A stretch of 64,000 bases of DNA from G963675935 sp963719005. Lineage in GTDB: Bacteria > Planctomycetota > Planctomycetia > Pirellulales > Thermoguttaceae. Position 1 is the first letter of the stretch, and each line of letters begins with the position of its first letter. Of the stretch, positions 1 through 9,445 are shown piece by piece. Under the pieces are notes generated by a model. The model saw nothing but the letters and a program-made list of their open reading frames with translations, was not told where the DNA came from and did no database searches. The translations under genes and the position numbers were made by a program. The stretch covers positions 1,584,467 through 1,648,466 of the forward strand of contig CAVRAR010000014.1 of the NCBI GenBank assembly GCA_963719005.1. The letters are read 5' to 3'.

Positions 1-579
1 TTCGGCGTGCAGTACGTGCAGCAGGCGATCCGTTTTGGCGCCGAACTGGGCGCCCCGATCGTCGATACGACCGACGGCCCGGCGAAAATCGAAGGCTACA
101 GCGACGAAGAGATCTTCCGCATCACTTGCGAGAACTACAAGCAGTTGCTCCCCTGGGCCGAAGACTACAAGGTCATCATCAACGTCGAGCCGCACGGGCC
201 GTACACCAGCAACGGCGATTTCATGGAGCGCCTCTTAAAACATTTCGAATCCGAGTACCTTCGCTTCAACTTCGACACGGGAAACACGTACATCGCCGGC
301 TTGGACCCGTTGGAGTATCTCAAGCGCTTCCGCAAGTATCTCACGAACAGCCACATCAAGGACGTCAGCCCCGCGCTGGCGGCGGCGTCGCGCGGCGAAG
401 ATACGGGAATCGCCGCCAGCGAAATGGCCATCGGCGAGGGCGTCAACGCCGAAAATATCGCAAAGTGCATCGCTTTTCTGCGGGAAACCAAGTGGAGCGG
501 CGTCATTTGCATCGAATGCCACGGCAGCGATGAAAAGATCAAGAAAAGCATCGAGTTCTTGCGAGCGCTGTTGAAGTAA
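1..579 (+). CDS. Sugar phosphate isomerase/epimerase (xylose-isomerase-like TIM barrel), 5' end missing
   Basis: The frame is open from the first base, so the gene starts outside the window; the visible C-terminal ~192 residues end at TAA. The family uses a TIM barrel with a divalent metal held by Glu, Asp, His and Glu. Candidates here are E in NVEPHGP, D in NFDTGN, H in SHIKD and E in CIECHG, in the usual order and spacing. It probably interconverts a keto/aldo sugar or inositol-type substrate in the cytoplasm; the substrate cannot be read from sequence. It converges on the polysaccharide operon and is probably not part of it. Confidence 0.85.
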   Translation, partial: FGVQYVQQAIRFGAELGAPIVDTTDGPAKIEGYSDEEIFRITCENYKQLLPWAEDYKVIINVEPHGPYTSNGDFMERLLKHFESEYLRFNFDTGNTYIAGLDPLEYLKRFRKYLTNSHIKDVSPALAAASRGEDTGIAASEMAIGEGVNAENIAKCIAFLRETKWSGVICIECHGSDEKIKKSIEFLRALLK

Positions 580-685
580 ACGCGATCGCAGCGGCTTGGA
601 TTTGCCTATCGGCGTCGCCTTCCGACTCGATCTTGACTTTGCCCGCGAAATCGACCGTCAGTTGCGCCGGCCGATCGCCGGGCGG

Positions 686-2029
686 TCATCGGCAAACTGG
701 ATTTGCGTGCGATTGCTCGGAGATCACGGCGATGAGGGCGCCGCCCAGCGCCCCGCCGAGCAGTGCCAGGAACAGGGTAAGGGCCTTGCGCGGGTGCACC
801 GGCAGGACCGCCAGCGTGGCCGGTTGAATAATACTAATGTTGGAGATCCGTCCGATCCGCAACGCCTGGTCCATGCGGGCCTCCTCTTTGTTCTCGGCAC
901 AGGCAAGATACTGCGTCTCGATCTGCCGTACGTTCCGCGTCAACTTGGCGATCCGGACTTCGTCGTCGTTGAGCGTCGCCAGGCTCTTTTTCAGCAGGCC
1001 GAGTTGGGTTTGCAGGTTTTGTTTCTGGGCAGCCAGCGACGCCTGGTTGGCGGTGTCCTGGGCGGAGATCGCCGCGATCAGGTGCGCGCGATTCGGTTCT
1101 TCGTGATTCAGCGTCTGGGTGACTTCATGAACCTGTTCGTGCACGGCCGCCGCGACGGGGTGCGAGCCGGTGTACTTCGAGCGGACCGCCTCTTCCTCGA
1201 CCTGGAGCTGAAACAGCTGGCCGCGCATGGCGGCCAGGCCGTCGTTGGGTATGCCGCCCACCATCTGTTTCAGCAGCGACTCCGGCAGCAGGCAAATCAC
1301 TGCGCCGAGCGCGCTCAGCTTGGCCTCCGCAGCGGCCAGTGCGGCGCCGACCTCGTGGATCTGAACTTCCACCGCGTTGATCTGGCCTTCGATCGCGGAA
1401 CGCCGATCTTCGATCGAGGCGATTCCGGCTTTGTTCTTGGCGTTGCGCAGCGCCTCCCTGTGCAACCTCCAACTGATCGTCCAGACTCCTGGACTGGTCG
1501 GTGAAGAACTGGTACGACGTCTGCGAGCGAGAGATTCGCATGTGTTCTTCCAGGTACACCTCGACCATGGCGGCCACGATCTTCTGCGCCGCTCGGCGCT
1601 GCGCGCCCGGCCTTGGACGGCGACGACAGTGGAAGAGCGCGGCGACGTGACGTAGAGCGAGTCGCCCAGTGCGATCAGGGCTTCTTCCCGCGCTACGGGA
1701 TCGGTGTTGGCCGCGTCCGGGTCGAGTTTGGCCAGCGTCCGCTCGAGGATGTAGCGGCTGCGGAGATGCTCGACGATCGAGTTCATTTCCTCCTCGCGGG
1801 AGGAGTTCACCGCCATCGTCTCGCCCCTGGTGAGAGTCGGGTCGAGGGCGGCGTTTTCGCGGCCGATGCGGACAAAAAGCTTGGACTCCGAGGCGTATTG
1901 TCGCGGCGCGAACAACACGTAGAGCGCGGCCAGGAGCATCGTCAGCGCGAAGAAAGCCGCGGCTCTCCATCGATAGCGGCGGACCGCATGAAGATAATCC
2001 CGAATGGTCCAGAACTTAGGAATGTTCAT
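686..2029 (-). CDS. Wzz/GumC-type polysaccharide chain-length regulator, with two compensating indels
   Basis: The N-terminus has a short cytoplasmic stretch, a membrane helix (AAAFFALTMLLAALYVLF) and the Wzz signature start RQYASESKLFVRIGRENA. A long coiled-coil middle follows, then a second membrane helix near the C-terminus (RKALTLFLALLGGALGGALI). Such proteins sit in the inner membrane and set polymer length; this one lacks a fused tyrosine kinase. Between about 1455 and 1610 the reading frame is wrong: the expected sequence (AAQKIVAAMVEVYLEEHM) lies in another frame and the original frame returns at EALRNAKNKAG. The pattern fits loss of a G in a G-run and a later gain of a G. An RBS (GGAGG) lies about 12 nt before the ATG. 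It is the last gene of the operon. Confidence 0.8.
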   Translation of the reverse strand: MNIPKFWTIRDYLHAVRRYRWRAAAFFALTMLLAALYVLFAPRQYASESKLFVRIGRENAALDPTLTRGETMAVNSSREEEMNSIVEHLRSRYILERTLAKLDPDAANTDPVAREEALIALGDSLYVTSPRSSTVVAVQGRARSAERRRRSWPPWSRCTWKNTCESLARRRRTSSSPTSPGVWTISWRLHREALRNAKNKAGIASIEDRRSAIEGQINAVEVQIHEVGAALAAAEAKLSALGAVICLLPESLLKQMVGGIPNDGLAAMRGQLFQLQVEEEAVRSKYTGSHPVAAAVHEQVHEVTQTLNHEEPNRAHLIAAISAQDTANQASLAAQKQNLQTQLGLLKKSLATLNDDEVRIAKLTRNVRQIETQYLACAENKEEARMDQALRIGRISNISIIQPATLAVLPVHPRKALTLFLALLGGALGGALIAVISEQSHANPVCR

Positions 2030-2122
2030 GATCGTGCGATGACCTCCGAAAACAGAACTCTAGAGTGCAGGGTATTCGTCATAAGCATAAGGTGATCGGC
2101 ATTTTGGGCCTGAGCGCTTCGG

Positions 2123-3361
2123 TTACATATTCGCTCGCTGCTGGCGGAGGAGACGCGCCGTCGCCGCGCGACGGGGTTGGGAGTCCACGGGGGGAGTCGT
2201 CAACGGCCGATGTTTGCCCGTTGCGCGGATGATCCGGACGATCCGGGTCAGATCGTCGCCGTTCAGGTTGGAACCGCTGGGAAGGCACAGGCCCTGTTCG
2301 AAAAGCCGCCGGGCAACGTCGCCGCCGCGGCTGCGGCAGCCGGCGAAGACCGGTTGCAGGTGCATCGGCTTCCAAACGGGGCGCGACTCGATGTTTTCGC
2401 GTTCCAGCGCCAGGCGCATGTCTTCTCGTGTGGCGCCAAATTGCGCAGGGTCGACCGTGATACAGGTCAGCCAGCGGGTCGATCGTCCCTGTGGCAACTC
2501 GGGCATGAAGGCGATCCCCGGCAGGTCGCCAAGTGCCCTGCGGTAGAAGCGGAAATTGCGGCGCCGCTGCCGGACGCGCTCGTCGAGCACGCGAAGTTGT
2601 CCCCGACCCAACGCCGCCAGGAGGTTGCTCATGCGGTAGTTGTAGCCGATCTCGGCGTGCTCGTAGTATGGCAGCGGCCCCCGGGCCTGCGTAGCCAAGA
2701 AGCGGGCACGATCGGCCAACGTCCGCGACGCAGTAGCCAGCACCCCGCCCGAACTGGTAGTAATGATCTTGTTGCCGTTGAACGAGAAGCAACCGATCTG
2801 TCCGAACGTGCCCGCCGGTCGTCCGCAGTACGTTGCCCCCAAGGCCTCGGCCGCGTCCTCAACCAGCGGGATCTCGTGCCAGCGGCACAACGCGCGGATC
2901 GCGTCGTAATCGGCGCATTGCCCGAGGACGTCGACGGCGAGCACGGCCTTGATCGGCCGGCCGCGGCGAGCCGCGCCGTCCAACTCCTCGGCCAGCAGGT
3001 CCGGATCCAGATTCCAGCTACTCTTCTGGCTGTCGATAAACACCGGCGCGGCGCCGACATAGCAGATGACGTTGGCCACGGCCGCGAAGGTCAGGGTCGC
3101 CGTGGCCACCTCGTCCCCCGGCCCAAGGTCGAGCAGAATCATCGCCAGGTGCAGGGCGGCCGTGCCGCTGGACAAGGCGACGACGTGTTTGACGCCGATC
3201 TTCTCGGCAAATTCCCGTTCGAACGCCTCGACTTGCGGCCCCATGGGCGCGATCCAGTTCGAATCGAACGCCTCGAGCAGCAACTCGCGATCCTGCGCCG
3301 ACATGTGCGGCGGTGAAATGTAGATCCGTGCCGATTTCGCCGGGCGATTGTCATTGTTCAT
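2123..3361 (-). CDS. PLP-dependent DegT/DnrJ/EryC1/StrS aminotransferase (PglE-like)
   Basis: The 412-residue product carries the family start YISPPHMSAQDRELLLEAF, then SSGTAALHLAM (phosphate binding), and FSFNGNKIITTSSGG, whose lysine should form the PLP Schiff base. The usual partner motif ..DAAEALGATYCGRPAG.. is present. It is expected to aminate a nucleotide 4-keto-6-deoxy sugar using glutamate. The start at 3361 is chosen because its ATG overlaps the stop of the upstream acetyltransferase as ATGA; a longer frame to 3430 is less likely. Beside PglD- and PglC-like genes it completes a bacillosamine-type route except for the dehydratase, which is not in this window. Confidence 0.9.
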   Translation of the reverse strand: MNNDNRPAKSARIYISPPHMSAQDRELLLEAFDSNWIAPMGPQVEAFEREFAEKIGVKHVVALSSGTAALHLAMILLDLGPGDEVATATLTFAAVANVICYVGAAPVFIDSQKSSWNLDPDLLAEELDGAARRGRPIKAVLAVDVLGQCADYDAIRALCRWHEIPLVEDAAEALGATYCGRPAGTFGQIGCFSFNGNKIITTSSGGVLATASRTLADRARFLATQARGPLPYYEHAEIGYNYRMSNLLAALGRGQLRVLDERVRQRRRNFRFYRRALGDLPGIAFMPELPQGRSTRWLTCITVDPAQFGATREDMRLALERENIESRPVWKPMHLQPVFAGCRSRGGDVARRLFEQGLCLPSGSNLNGDDLTRIVRIIRATGKHRPLTTPPVDSQPRRAATARLLRQQRANM

Positions 3362-4128
3362 GGCTCTCGTCCTCCCGATGCTTTCTGGTCTTCCGAGAAT
3401 CTCTCGTTCCAATCGGACACCGCGTCGCACTCCTCGTCGGAGGTAGCAAGGTAAACGTCGCCGATCCGCCGTGGCCGGATGATGCGAGCGGGGGTTCCGT
3501 AGGCGGTGACGCGGGAGGGAACGTGCTTGAGGACGGTCGAACCGGCGCCGATTACGCTATGTGCGCCGATGCGTATGCGATGGATGATCCGCGCGCCCAG
3601 GCAAATGGCGGCGTAATCGCCGATTTCGACGTTTCCTCCGGCGCAGGCTTGCGGCGCCAGGCTCACGTAATCTCCCAGCCGGCAATCGTGGTCGATCGAG
3701 CAACTGGTGTTGAGGATGCAGAAGTCGCCGATCGTCGAGCCGCAATTCACGACGCATCCGGCGAGTACGACGTTGCCCTCGCCCCACGCGACCTGACCGG
3801 CCACCACGGCCGACGGGTGGAAGACGTTGGGAAACTGAATCTGCGGGGCCACGGCTCGGATGGCTTTGACCTCTCTGGCGCGAGTCCAGTTGTCGCCGAT
3901 GCCGATCACCAGCCCAGCGAGCTTTTGCCGGCGCATCAGGGCGGGAACGTCTTCGATGCTGCCCAGAATCTTGTAGCGGGAGACTTTCTCGCCCAACCCG
4001 CGTTTCCCATCGAGGAAGCCCAGCAGGCGCAGCGAAGCGGAGCGCTCGATCGCGTCGGCGATTACCGCGCCGTGGCTGCTGCTGCCTAAGACGGCGACGT
4101 TCATCTTTTCGGCGACGCGTCTGTTCAT
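3358..4128 (-). CDS. PglD/NeuD-family sugar O/N-acetyltransferase (left-handed beta helix)
   Basis: The 256-residue protein has an N-terminal Rossmann-like PglD_N domain (NVAVLGSSSHGAVIADAI) and a C-terminal hexapeptide-repeat helix (for example NVVLAGCVVNCGSTIGDFC and GAHSVIGAGSTVLKHVP). His in SIDHDC is a candidate catalytic base. The family N-acetylates UDP-4-amino-sugars with acetyl-CoA as a trimer. Its start overlaps the stop of the phosphoglycosyl transferase gene by ATGA, and its stop overlaps the aminotransferase start the same way, so the three are translationally coupled. Confidence 0.9.
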   Translation of the reverse strand: MNRRVAEKMNVAVLGSSSHGAVIADAIERSASLRLLGFLDGKRGLGEKVSRYKILGSIEDVPALMRRQKLAGLVIGIGDNWTRAREVKAIRAVAPQIQFPNVFHPSAVVAGQVAWGEGNVVLAGCVVNCGSTIGDFCILNTSCSIDHDCRLGDYVSLAPQACAGGNVEIGDYAAICLGARIIHRIRIGAHSVIGAGSTVLKHVPSRVTAYGTPARIIRPRRIGDVYLATSDEECDAVSDWNERFSEDQKASGGREP

Positions 4129-4742
4129 CGAACGTTACCCCCTTTTTCGGTCCCCATGAACTCCGGCATGGTCACGTCGTTGGCCGAATTGATTCCATCC
4201 ATTCGCAAGACCCGCCAGACGCTCAGCCAGAGGATGCGGAGGTCGAGCCACAGGCTCCAGTGATCGACGTACCACAGGTCGAGTTGAAACTTCTCCTCCC
4301 ACGAGATCGCGTTTCGCCCGTTGATTTGGGCCCAGCCGGTGATGCCGGGGAGGACGTCGTGCCGCCTGGCCTGCTCCGGGCTGTAGCGATCGAGGTACTG
4401 CATCAGCAGCGGCCTGGGGCCAACCAGGCTCATTTCGCCCCGCAGCAAATTGAACAGTTCCGGTAATTCGTCGAGGCTCGTCTTGCGCAGCAGCCGGCCC
4501 AGCCGCGTCTGTCGCCGGACGTCGGGCGGTAGGCGCCCCTGGCCGTCCGCGAGGTCGATCATGGTGCGGAACTTGAGAATCTCGAACGGCCGTCCGTGCA
4601 GCCCGGGCCGGCGCTGCCGGAACAGAATCGGACGGCCGATGGTCAGCCAAATGGCCAGCGCGATGCCGCCGAACAACGGCGACAGCAGCACCACCGCCGT
4701 TACGGCCACAACCAGGTCCAGACATCGTTTCAATGCGTACAA
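4125..4742 (-). CDS. PglC/WcaJ-type bacterial sugar transferase (phosphoglycosyl transferase)
   Basis: At 205 residues it matches the small PglC class with no polytopic N-terminal domain. A hydrophobic re-entrant segment (LDLVVAVTAVVLLSPLFGG) is followed by the conserved ILKFRTM, the catalytic Asp-Glu in SLDELPELFNLL, RGEMSLVGPRPL and PGITGWAQINGRN. It transfers a phospho-sugar from a UDP-sugar to undecaprenyl phosphate on the inner face of the cytoplasmic membrane, which starts repeat-unit synthesis. It overlaps the FemAB-like gene upstream by about 13 nt and the PglD gene downstream by 4 nt. Confidence 0.93.
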   Translation of the reverse strand: MYALKRCLDLVVAVTAVVLLSPLFGGIALAIWLTIGRPILFRQRRPGLHGRPFEILKFRTMIDLADGQGRLPPDVRRQTRLGRLLRKTSLDELPELFNLLRGEMSLVGPRPLLMQYLDRYSPEQARRHDVLPGITGWAQINGRNAISWEEKFQLDLWYVDHWSLWLDLRILWLSVWRVLRMDGINSANDVTMPEFMGTEKGGNVR

Positions 4743-5860
4743 CGGATAACCTCCGTCCCGACTCCATCAGATTTCACGCCCCCTTGGCTTCGGGACAATC
4801 GCCGATAGGCGGGGAAGAAACCGTCGGCAGCCTCGTCCTGACTCCCGGCCGTCGGGGAGCGGCTGGCGACCAATGCCTGATAGGCGTCGGCGTCTACGAC
4901 GGCCCGCCACGTGAGGAACTCGCCACACGCATTGGAGAACCCGGATTTGAAGAAAAAGAGTGAATCGCGGCGAGCACCCAGTCCCCCTCCAAGATGAAAG
5001 ACCCGGTTTCCGCGCCCTTTCGCCCAGCAGCGAACGAAATGGGTCAGCAGCTTCATGGGCGCCGGCGACGTGGTCTCCTCCCGGCGGCCGGCAAGGTGAA
5101 ATTGAACGATCCCGCAGACCTCGGAGAACAATCCGGCGCAAACCAACTCATTGCCGATCCGCACAATCCCCAGATGGAGCTTGTCCCCCAATGCATCTTT
5201 CAACTGGTGGAAGTATTCGCGGGAGAAGAAGTAGTCCGGGTGCGCGTTGACCCGCCGCATCGTATCGGTGTAGAGGTCAAAGAACTGGTCCAAGCGGCTC
5301 CAGTGCTCGTCCATCTCGGCAACGTATCCCAAGCGGACGGCGCGATTGATATGGTTCCTGTGCTGGGCGCGGGTCTGCCGCCACCACTCCTGCTCGGACT
5401 CGGTCAGGTCGACGAACACCGTCTCGCCGTGCCGGACCAGCGTCCCCTGGCGGCAGAATGGCTCGCGGGGAAGCGGCAACAGCGGATGCAGTCTCAAGTA
5501 CAGGCTGACGACACGGCGCTCGCGCAGGGCTGCCAAGAGCGACTCCAGGGCGCGATCCAGGAAAGCCGTGCGTTTCTCCTGGCTTTCGCCGCCGGCCAAC
5601 AGCGGCGAAGGATAGCCGTAGGGGCTGGTCGCATCGTACAACATGCCGCCAGCCGCCCCATCAGGATCGATCGGCCGAACAACCAGCGGGACGAAGAAGC
5701 GGTGCTCGCCATCGCTGGCCACGAAGGCTTGCGCCGAGCCGCCCTCGCACTCCGCGCAAAGCCGCACATAACCCGGCATGTGGTAGAAGTCGTGCGGCAT
5801 CTCCGCCAGGCATTCCTGCCAAAGGTGAGATTCAGGATGGACGAACTGAATGGACGTCAT
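4730..5860 (-). CDS. FemAB-like GNAT acyltransferase of exopolysaccharide/PEP-CTERM loci
   Basis: The product is about 376 residues. It opens with HDFYHMPGYVRLCAECEGG and contains LYDATSPYGYPSPLL, ERRVVSLYLRLHPLL, the basic QTRAQHRNHINRAVRLGY segment and IGNELVCAGLFSEV. This matches FemAB/GNAT-fold proteins often found in polysaccharide and exosortase loci; the acyl donor and acceptor are unknown. Two in-frame ATGs exist, at 5866 and 5860. The second overlaps the upstream glycosyltransferase stop as ATGA, the pattern used across this operon, so it is preferred. Confidence 0.8.
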   Translation of the reverse strand: MTSIQFVHPESHLWQECLAEMPHDFYHMPGYVRLCAECEGGSAQAFVASDGEHRFFVPLVVRPIDPDGAAGGMLYDATSPYGYPSPLLAGGESQEKRTAFLDRALESLLAALRERRVVSLYLRLHPLLPLPREPFCRQGTLVRHGETVFVDLTESEQEWWRQTRAQHRNHINRAVRLGYVAEMDEHWSRLDQFFDLYTDTMRRVNAHPDYFFSREYFHQLKDALGDKLHLGIVRIGNELVCAGLFSEVCGIVQFHLAGRREETTSPAPMKLLTHFVRCWAKGRGNRVFHLGGGLGARRDSLFFFKSGFSNACGEFLTWRAVVDADAYQALVASRSPTAGSQDEAADGFFPAYRRLSRSQGGVKSDGVGTEVIRCTH

Positions 5861-8289
5861 GCGCATTCCCTCGCCGGTTGAAGCGGAGTTCTTGCCTGAC
5901 GCATCAACGAAACGTATTCCTGGTACAGCGCTTCCCAGACCGTCTCGGGACGGAAGTCCTGCATCACGCGCTGCCGTGCCGCGGCGCCGTGCGCGCGTCG
6001 CAATTCGGCGTCTTGCAGATAGCGGACGATGCCGTCGGCCATGGCCGCGGCGTCTCCCTTCGGCACCAGCGTGCCGGTCACGCCGTGCACTACGGCATCG
6101 ACCGTGCCGGTGGCGGCGAAGCCTACCACCGGCAGGCCCGCCGCGGCCGCCTCCACCAAGACGTCGCCGAAGCCTTCTCGCAAGGAAGGAAAGGCCATTA
6201 CGTCCATCGCGTGGAAGTATGCCTCCACTTGATCGCCGAAGCCGGCGACGCTGATCTGCGGATGCGACAAGAGCCTGCGGGCGGTTTCCGGGGAGACGGG
6301 ATCGCTCGGCTCGAAGTCGCCTCGCAGTAGCAGCCGGGCCGCCGGGATTCTCATTTGGACGATCTCAAAAGCCTCCAACAGCTTCTCGATCCCCTTGTCG
6401 CGAGTCAGCCGGCCCACAAATCCAACCACCGGCGCCTCTGGGGGAATGCCGCGCTCGCGGCGGATGGCCGCGGCCCGCTGCCGCAATTCCGGCGTGGACT
6501 GGAAGCGATCGGCGTCGACCCCGCGCGAAGAGCCCGCGCCCAGTACGACGGTCTTTCCGGCCGGCGCCAGCTTCAACTGTACGTAGAGTTCCCGCAGGCT
6601 CTGGCTGATGCAGATGACTCGCGTGGCGCAGGCCGAGGCGGTCCGCTCGGCCAACCACAGGATTCGTCGCTTCAGGCCGCGGGTCGTTTCCAGACGCAGG
6701 CCATACTGGTGATAGACCCGCACCGGCACCCGGGTGAGGCGGGCGGCCAACATCCCAAGCAAGCCCGCCTTGGGTGTGGCGGCAACAACCAATTCGGGAC
6801 GGAGCGAACGAAAAACCCGCACCAGGCGGTAAAGGGTCGCGGCGTCTTTGCGGAGGTCGATCTCCCGCGACATCGGCACCTCGTGCGTAAACATGCCGTC
6901 CCGGTGAGCTTGCTGCAATTCGTCGCCGGGTGATGAAATCACATGCACTTCGAAACCCCGGCCGCGAAGGTAGGCCGCTTGGCCGCGGAGGAATATCACC
7001 GACATGCTGGCCGTCACGAGAAGAACTGCTTTGGGCCTGCCGCAGGATCGAGAGACGTGGCCGCTGGTCGCCGCTCGGGCTTGGAATGGTAGAACCCGAG
7101 AATCGCTCGCCGCGCAGAAATCGGCGGTAGCCTTGCGGACATATTGATAGAACGCGGTTCGCCGACGGCCGAGCACGTCCTCGCGATAGTCCTGGACGGC
7201 TTGCAGATTCCGGGCCGACATCCGCGCCATCCGCTCGTGGTCGGTGACGACTTCGCGGATCTTCCTCGCCAGTTCCGCTGCATCGTTCGGACGGACCATG
7301 TCCTCCGGCGGGAGCAACTCGGGAATCCCGCCCACGGTCGAACCGATGCAAGGCAGCCCGCGGGCCATGGCCTCGATCATTGCCCGAGGCAAACCTTCCT
7401 GCCGCGACGGGAGCACAAACAGATCGGCGCGGTCCAGTTCCTCCCGGACGGCTTCCCCGGGGGCGAGTTGGCCACGGAAACAGACGCGGTCGCGCAGGCC
7501 GAGCGCCGCCGCCTGCGATTCCAACTCGGGCCGGTGTTTTCCGTCTCCCACGATCGTCAGCCGCAGATCGAGCCCATCCCGCGTACATTGAGCGACGGCG
7601 TCGATCAAAACGTCTGGCGCCTTGTACAAGTGTCCCAGCCCGCCGACCAGGACCAAACCGCACGGTGGCGGGCAGGCCGCGGGACGCGGGCGCTCGGCGA
7701 TCGACCCTTCAATCTGCACGTCGGAATAATAGACGCAATGCGTGCCCGGGCCGGGGGGATATCGCCGTTGCAGGGCCGTGGCGGTTACGTAGGCCGCGGC
7801 GCAGGCGTGGCGACAATGCCGCCGCAGCGCCCGCACGAACATCGCACGGAACCAAGGCCGCAACGGATGTCGCACAGCCCCCGGCGCAAATGCGTCGTAG
7901 GGATCGCCCACGACTTCGACGGCATACGGATGCCCGTTGCGTCGTAACAGCGGGAACGCCAGCGACGCGAGGTTCGAAGGGACTCGCAGGATCACCGCGT
8001 CCGCGGCAGCGATGGCCTTGCGGACCGCCCGCCGCACTGAGCGGGCTTTGCGGACGTACTCCCACGGCCCAAGGTAGTGAGGCACCGCCGCAAAGGTCAC
8101 GCGCGGGCCGTCGGCGCGCACCAAGCCCGGCCGCGCGTCGGCCGCCGCCGTGACGCGGGCAGCGACACACACCTCATCGAACACATCCAAGTATCGCTTC
8201 CAAAAGGAATACTCGCCTGGACCATCGGTCCACACACACCCGTCGGGCGTCTGACAAAATCGCTGTTCGAGCACGACGACAACTCGCAT
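5857..8289 (-). CDS. Fusion of two GT4 (GT-B fold) glycosyltransferases
   Basis: About 810 residues form two complete GT4 enzymes joined by a short linker. The first half carries the acidic donor motif FVLPSRQEGLPRAMIEAMA; the second starts near KAVLLVTASMSVIFLRGQA, has VYHQYGLRLETTRG in its acceptor domain and ends with FPSLREGFGDVLVEAAAAG. Both keep the E-x7-E motif, so both are probably active. They would add two successive sugars to the lipid-linked unit at the cytoplasmic face. The ATG at 8289 follows a GGAGG-like RBS and lies one base past the stop of the upstream GT gene; an upstream extension to 8370 lacks GT character. Confidence 0.88.
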   Translation of the reverse strand: MRVVVVLEQRFCQTPDGCVWTDGPGEYSFWKRYLDVFDEVCVAARVTAAADARPGLVRADGPRVTFAAVPHYLGPWEYVRKARSVRRAVRKAIAAADAVILRVPSNLASLAFPLLRRNGHPYAVEVVGDPYDAFAPGAVRHPLRPWFRAMFVRALRRHCRHACAAAYVTATALQRRYPPGPGTHCVYYSDVQIEGSIAERPRPAACPPPCGLVLVGGLGHLYKAPDVLIDAVAQCTRDGLDLRLTIVGDGKHRPELESQAAALGLRDRVCFRGQLAPGEAVREELDRADLFVLPSRQEGLPRAMIEAMARGLPCIGSTVGGIPELLPPEDMVRPNDAAELARKIREVVTDHERMARMSARNLQAVQDYREDVLGRRRTAFYQYVRKATADFCAASDSRVLPFQARAATSGHVSRSCGRPKAVLLVTASMSVIFLRGQAAYLRGRGFEVHVISSPGDELQQAHRDGMFTHEVPMSREIDLRKDAATLYRLVRVFRSLRPELVVAATPKAGLLGMLAARLTRVPVRVYHQYGLRLETTRGLKRRILWLAERTASACATRVICISQSLRELYVQLKLAPAGKTVVLGAGSSRGVDADRFQSTPELRQRAAAIRRERGIPPEAPVVGFVGRLTRDKGIEKLLEAFEIVQMRIPAARLLLRGDFEPSDPVSPETARRLLSHPQISVAGFGDQVEAYFHAMDVMAFPSLREGFGDVLVEAAAAGLPVVGFAATGTVDAVVHGVTGTLVPKGDAAAMADGIVRYLQDAELRRAHGAAARQRVMQDFRPETVWEALYQEYVSLMRQARTPLQPARECA

Positions 8290-8290
8290 C

Positions 8291-9445
8291 TTAATTCCCC
8301 TCCAGGTACAACTGTTCCCAGGAGGCCGCCATGCGCCCGGCCGTGAACATCTCTGCGTGCCGAGCGACACTGTTGCGCGACAGCCGCATCCACAAGCCGT
8401 CCTCCACGTCGATTCGCTTCAAATGAGCGGCGATTTCCTCAACCGTGTTCCGGCGTAGGACGTATCCGTCTCGGCCGTCCCGAACCGTCTCGGCGCAGCC
8501 GCCGACGTCGGAGCAAATGCAGGGCACTCCGCAGGCCATGGCTTCCAGCAGAACTTGCGGATGGCCTTCGCACTCCGAAGGCAACAGCAGCACGTCCAGC
8601 GACGGGAAGACGCGTCGCTCGGGCTGTTCGACGTGCCCCGGGGCGGTGAGCCATTCGGGACGCTCCGCGGCCAATCGTCGCAACTCGGGAGAGTCGGGCC
8701 CGTCGCCCGCAATCGAGCACACAACCTTCATTCCGTCCGCGCGAAGTTGTGCCACGGCGTCCACGACCTTGCGCCAGCCCTTGGCCGGCATGACGGTGCC
8801 CACGAAGCCGACTCGCAACGGATGGCCGCGGTCGCGCGTGGCCGCCAGTCCCGTCGCGTCGGGCGTCGTGCCGTTGTACACGACGCGGAAATCGCTTTCG
8901 CGGCAATGGTATATCTCCGCGCAGTCTCGTGCGCCGCGTGCGCTCACGGAGACGAGCGTGAACCCCTTCTGTTGCATCGCGGCGACGCCTGCCACGTGCA
9001 GCCGCCGCTTCAAGCCGCTCTTGAAGATGCCGCGCGTGTCGCCAAAGCTCCCGCGCGAGCCATGGAAGGTGGCCAGCCATTTTCCCGGCTGCGGCTGCCG
9101 CGGCAGACGGTACACCCAGGGCGTAAAGGGCCCGGCATGGAAATGATGAACGACCGGGGCCGCTTCGTCCTCGATCCGCAACGCCTTTAGCGCGACGGCC
9201 ACACGCAGCGGCGCCAAGTAGAAAATCCCCGGAATCGGCGGACGGCGAACGAAGATCCAGCGGTCGAACAGTCGCACCGCGTCGTCGGCAATCCCCGGGC
9301 CGAGCGCGCCCCGGTGCACGCCCACCAGCATCGTCTGCCAGCGCGGCCGGTGGCAGGCGGCCAGCGTCTTCACCACGGACCATACCCCGCCGCCGACGTT
9401 GGTGACAAAGTGCACGATCGTTCCACGCCTGTCCGCGTCGCTCAT
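8291..9445 (-). CDS. GT4 family glycosyltransferase
   Basis: The 384-residue GT-B enzyme has the N-terminal HFVTNVGGGVWSVVKTL loop, the central VGFVGTVMPAKGWRKVVDAV segment and the E-x7-E donor motif in LPSECEGHPQVLLEAMACG, followed by VPCICSDVGGCAE. It should add one sugar of the repeat unit. Its ATG overlaps the polymerase stop (ATGA), so expression is coupled to the upstream gene. Confidence 0.9.
   Translation of the reverse strand: MSDADRRGTIVHFVTNVGGGVWSVVKTLAACHRPRWQTMLVGVHRGALGPGIADDAVRLFDRWIFVRRPPIPGIFYLAPLRVAVALKALRIEDEAAPVVHHFHAGPFTPWVYRLPRQPQPGKWLATFHGSRGSFGDTRGIFKSGLKRRLHVAGVAAMQQKGFTLVSVSARGARDCAEIYHCRESDFRVVYNGTTPDATGLAATRDRGHPLRVGFVGTVMPAKGWRKVVDAVAQLRADGMKVVCSIAGDGPDSPELRRLAAERPEWLTAPGHVEQPERRVFPSLDVLLLPSECEGHPQVLLEAMACGVPCICSDVGGCAETVRDGRDGYVLRRNTVEEIAAHLKRIDVEDGLWMRLSRNSVARHAEMFTAGRMAASWEQLYLEGN

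Noticed and set aside
596..1504. Long plus-strand open frame (302 aa)
   Set aside because: Antisense shadow of the Wzz gene in GC-rich DNA; composition is Arg/Gly-rich without domains.
2177..3316. Plus-strand open frame of 379 aa
   Set aside because: Shadow of the aminotransferase gene, which has clear family motifs on the other strand.
4994..5881. Plus-strand open frame of 295 aa
   Set aside because: Antisense of the FemAB-like gene; no recognisable fold.
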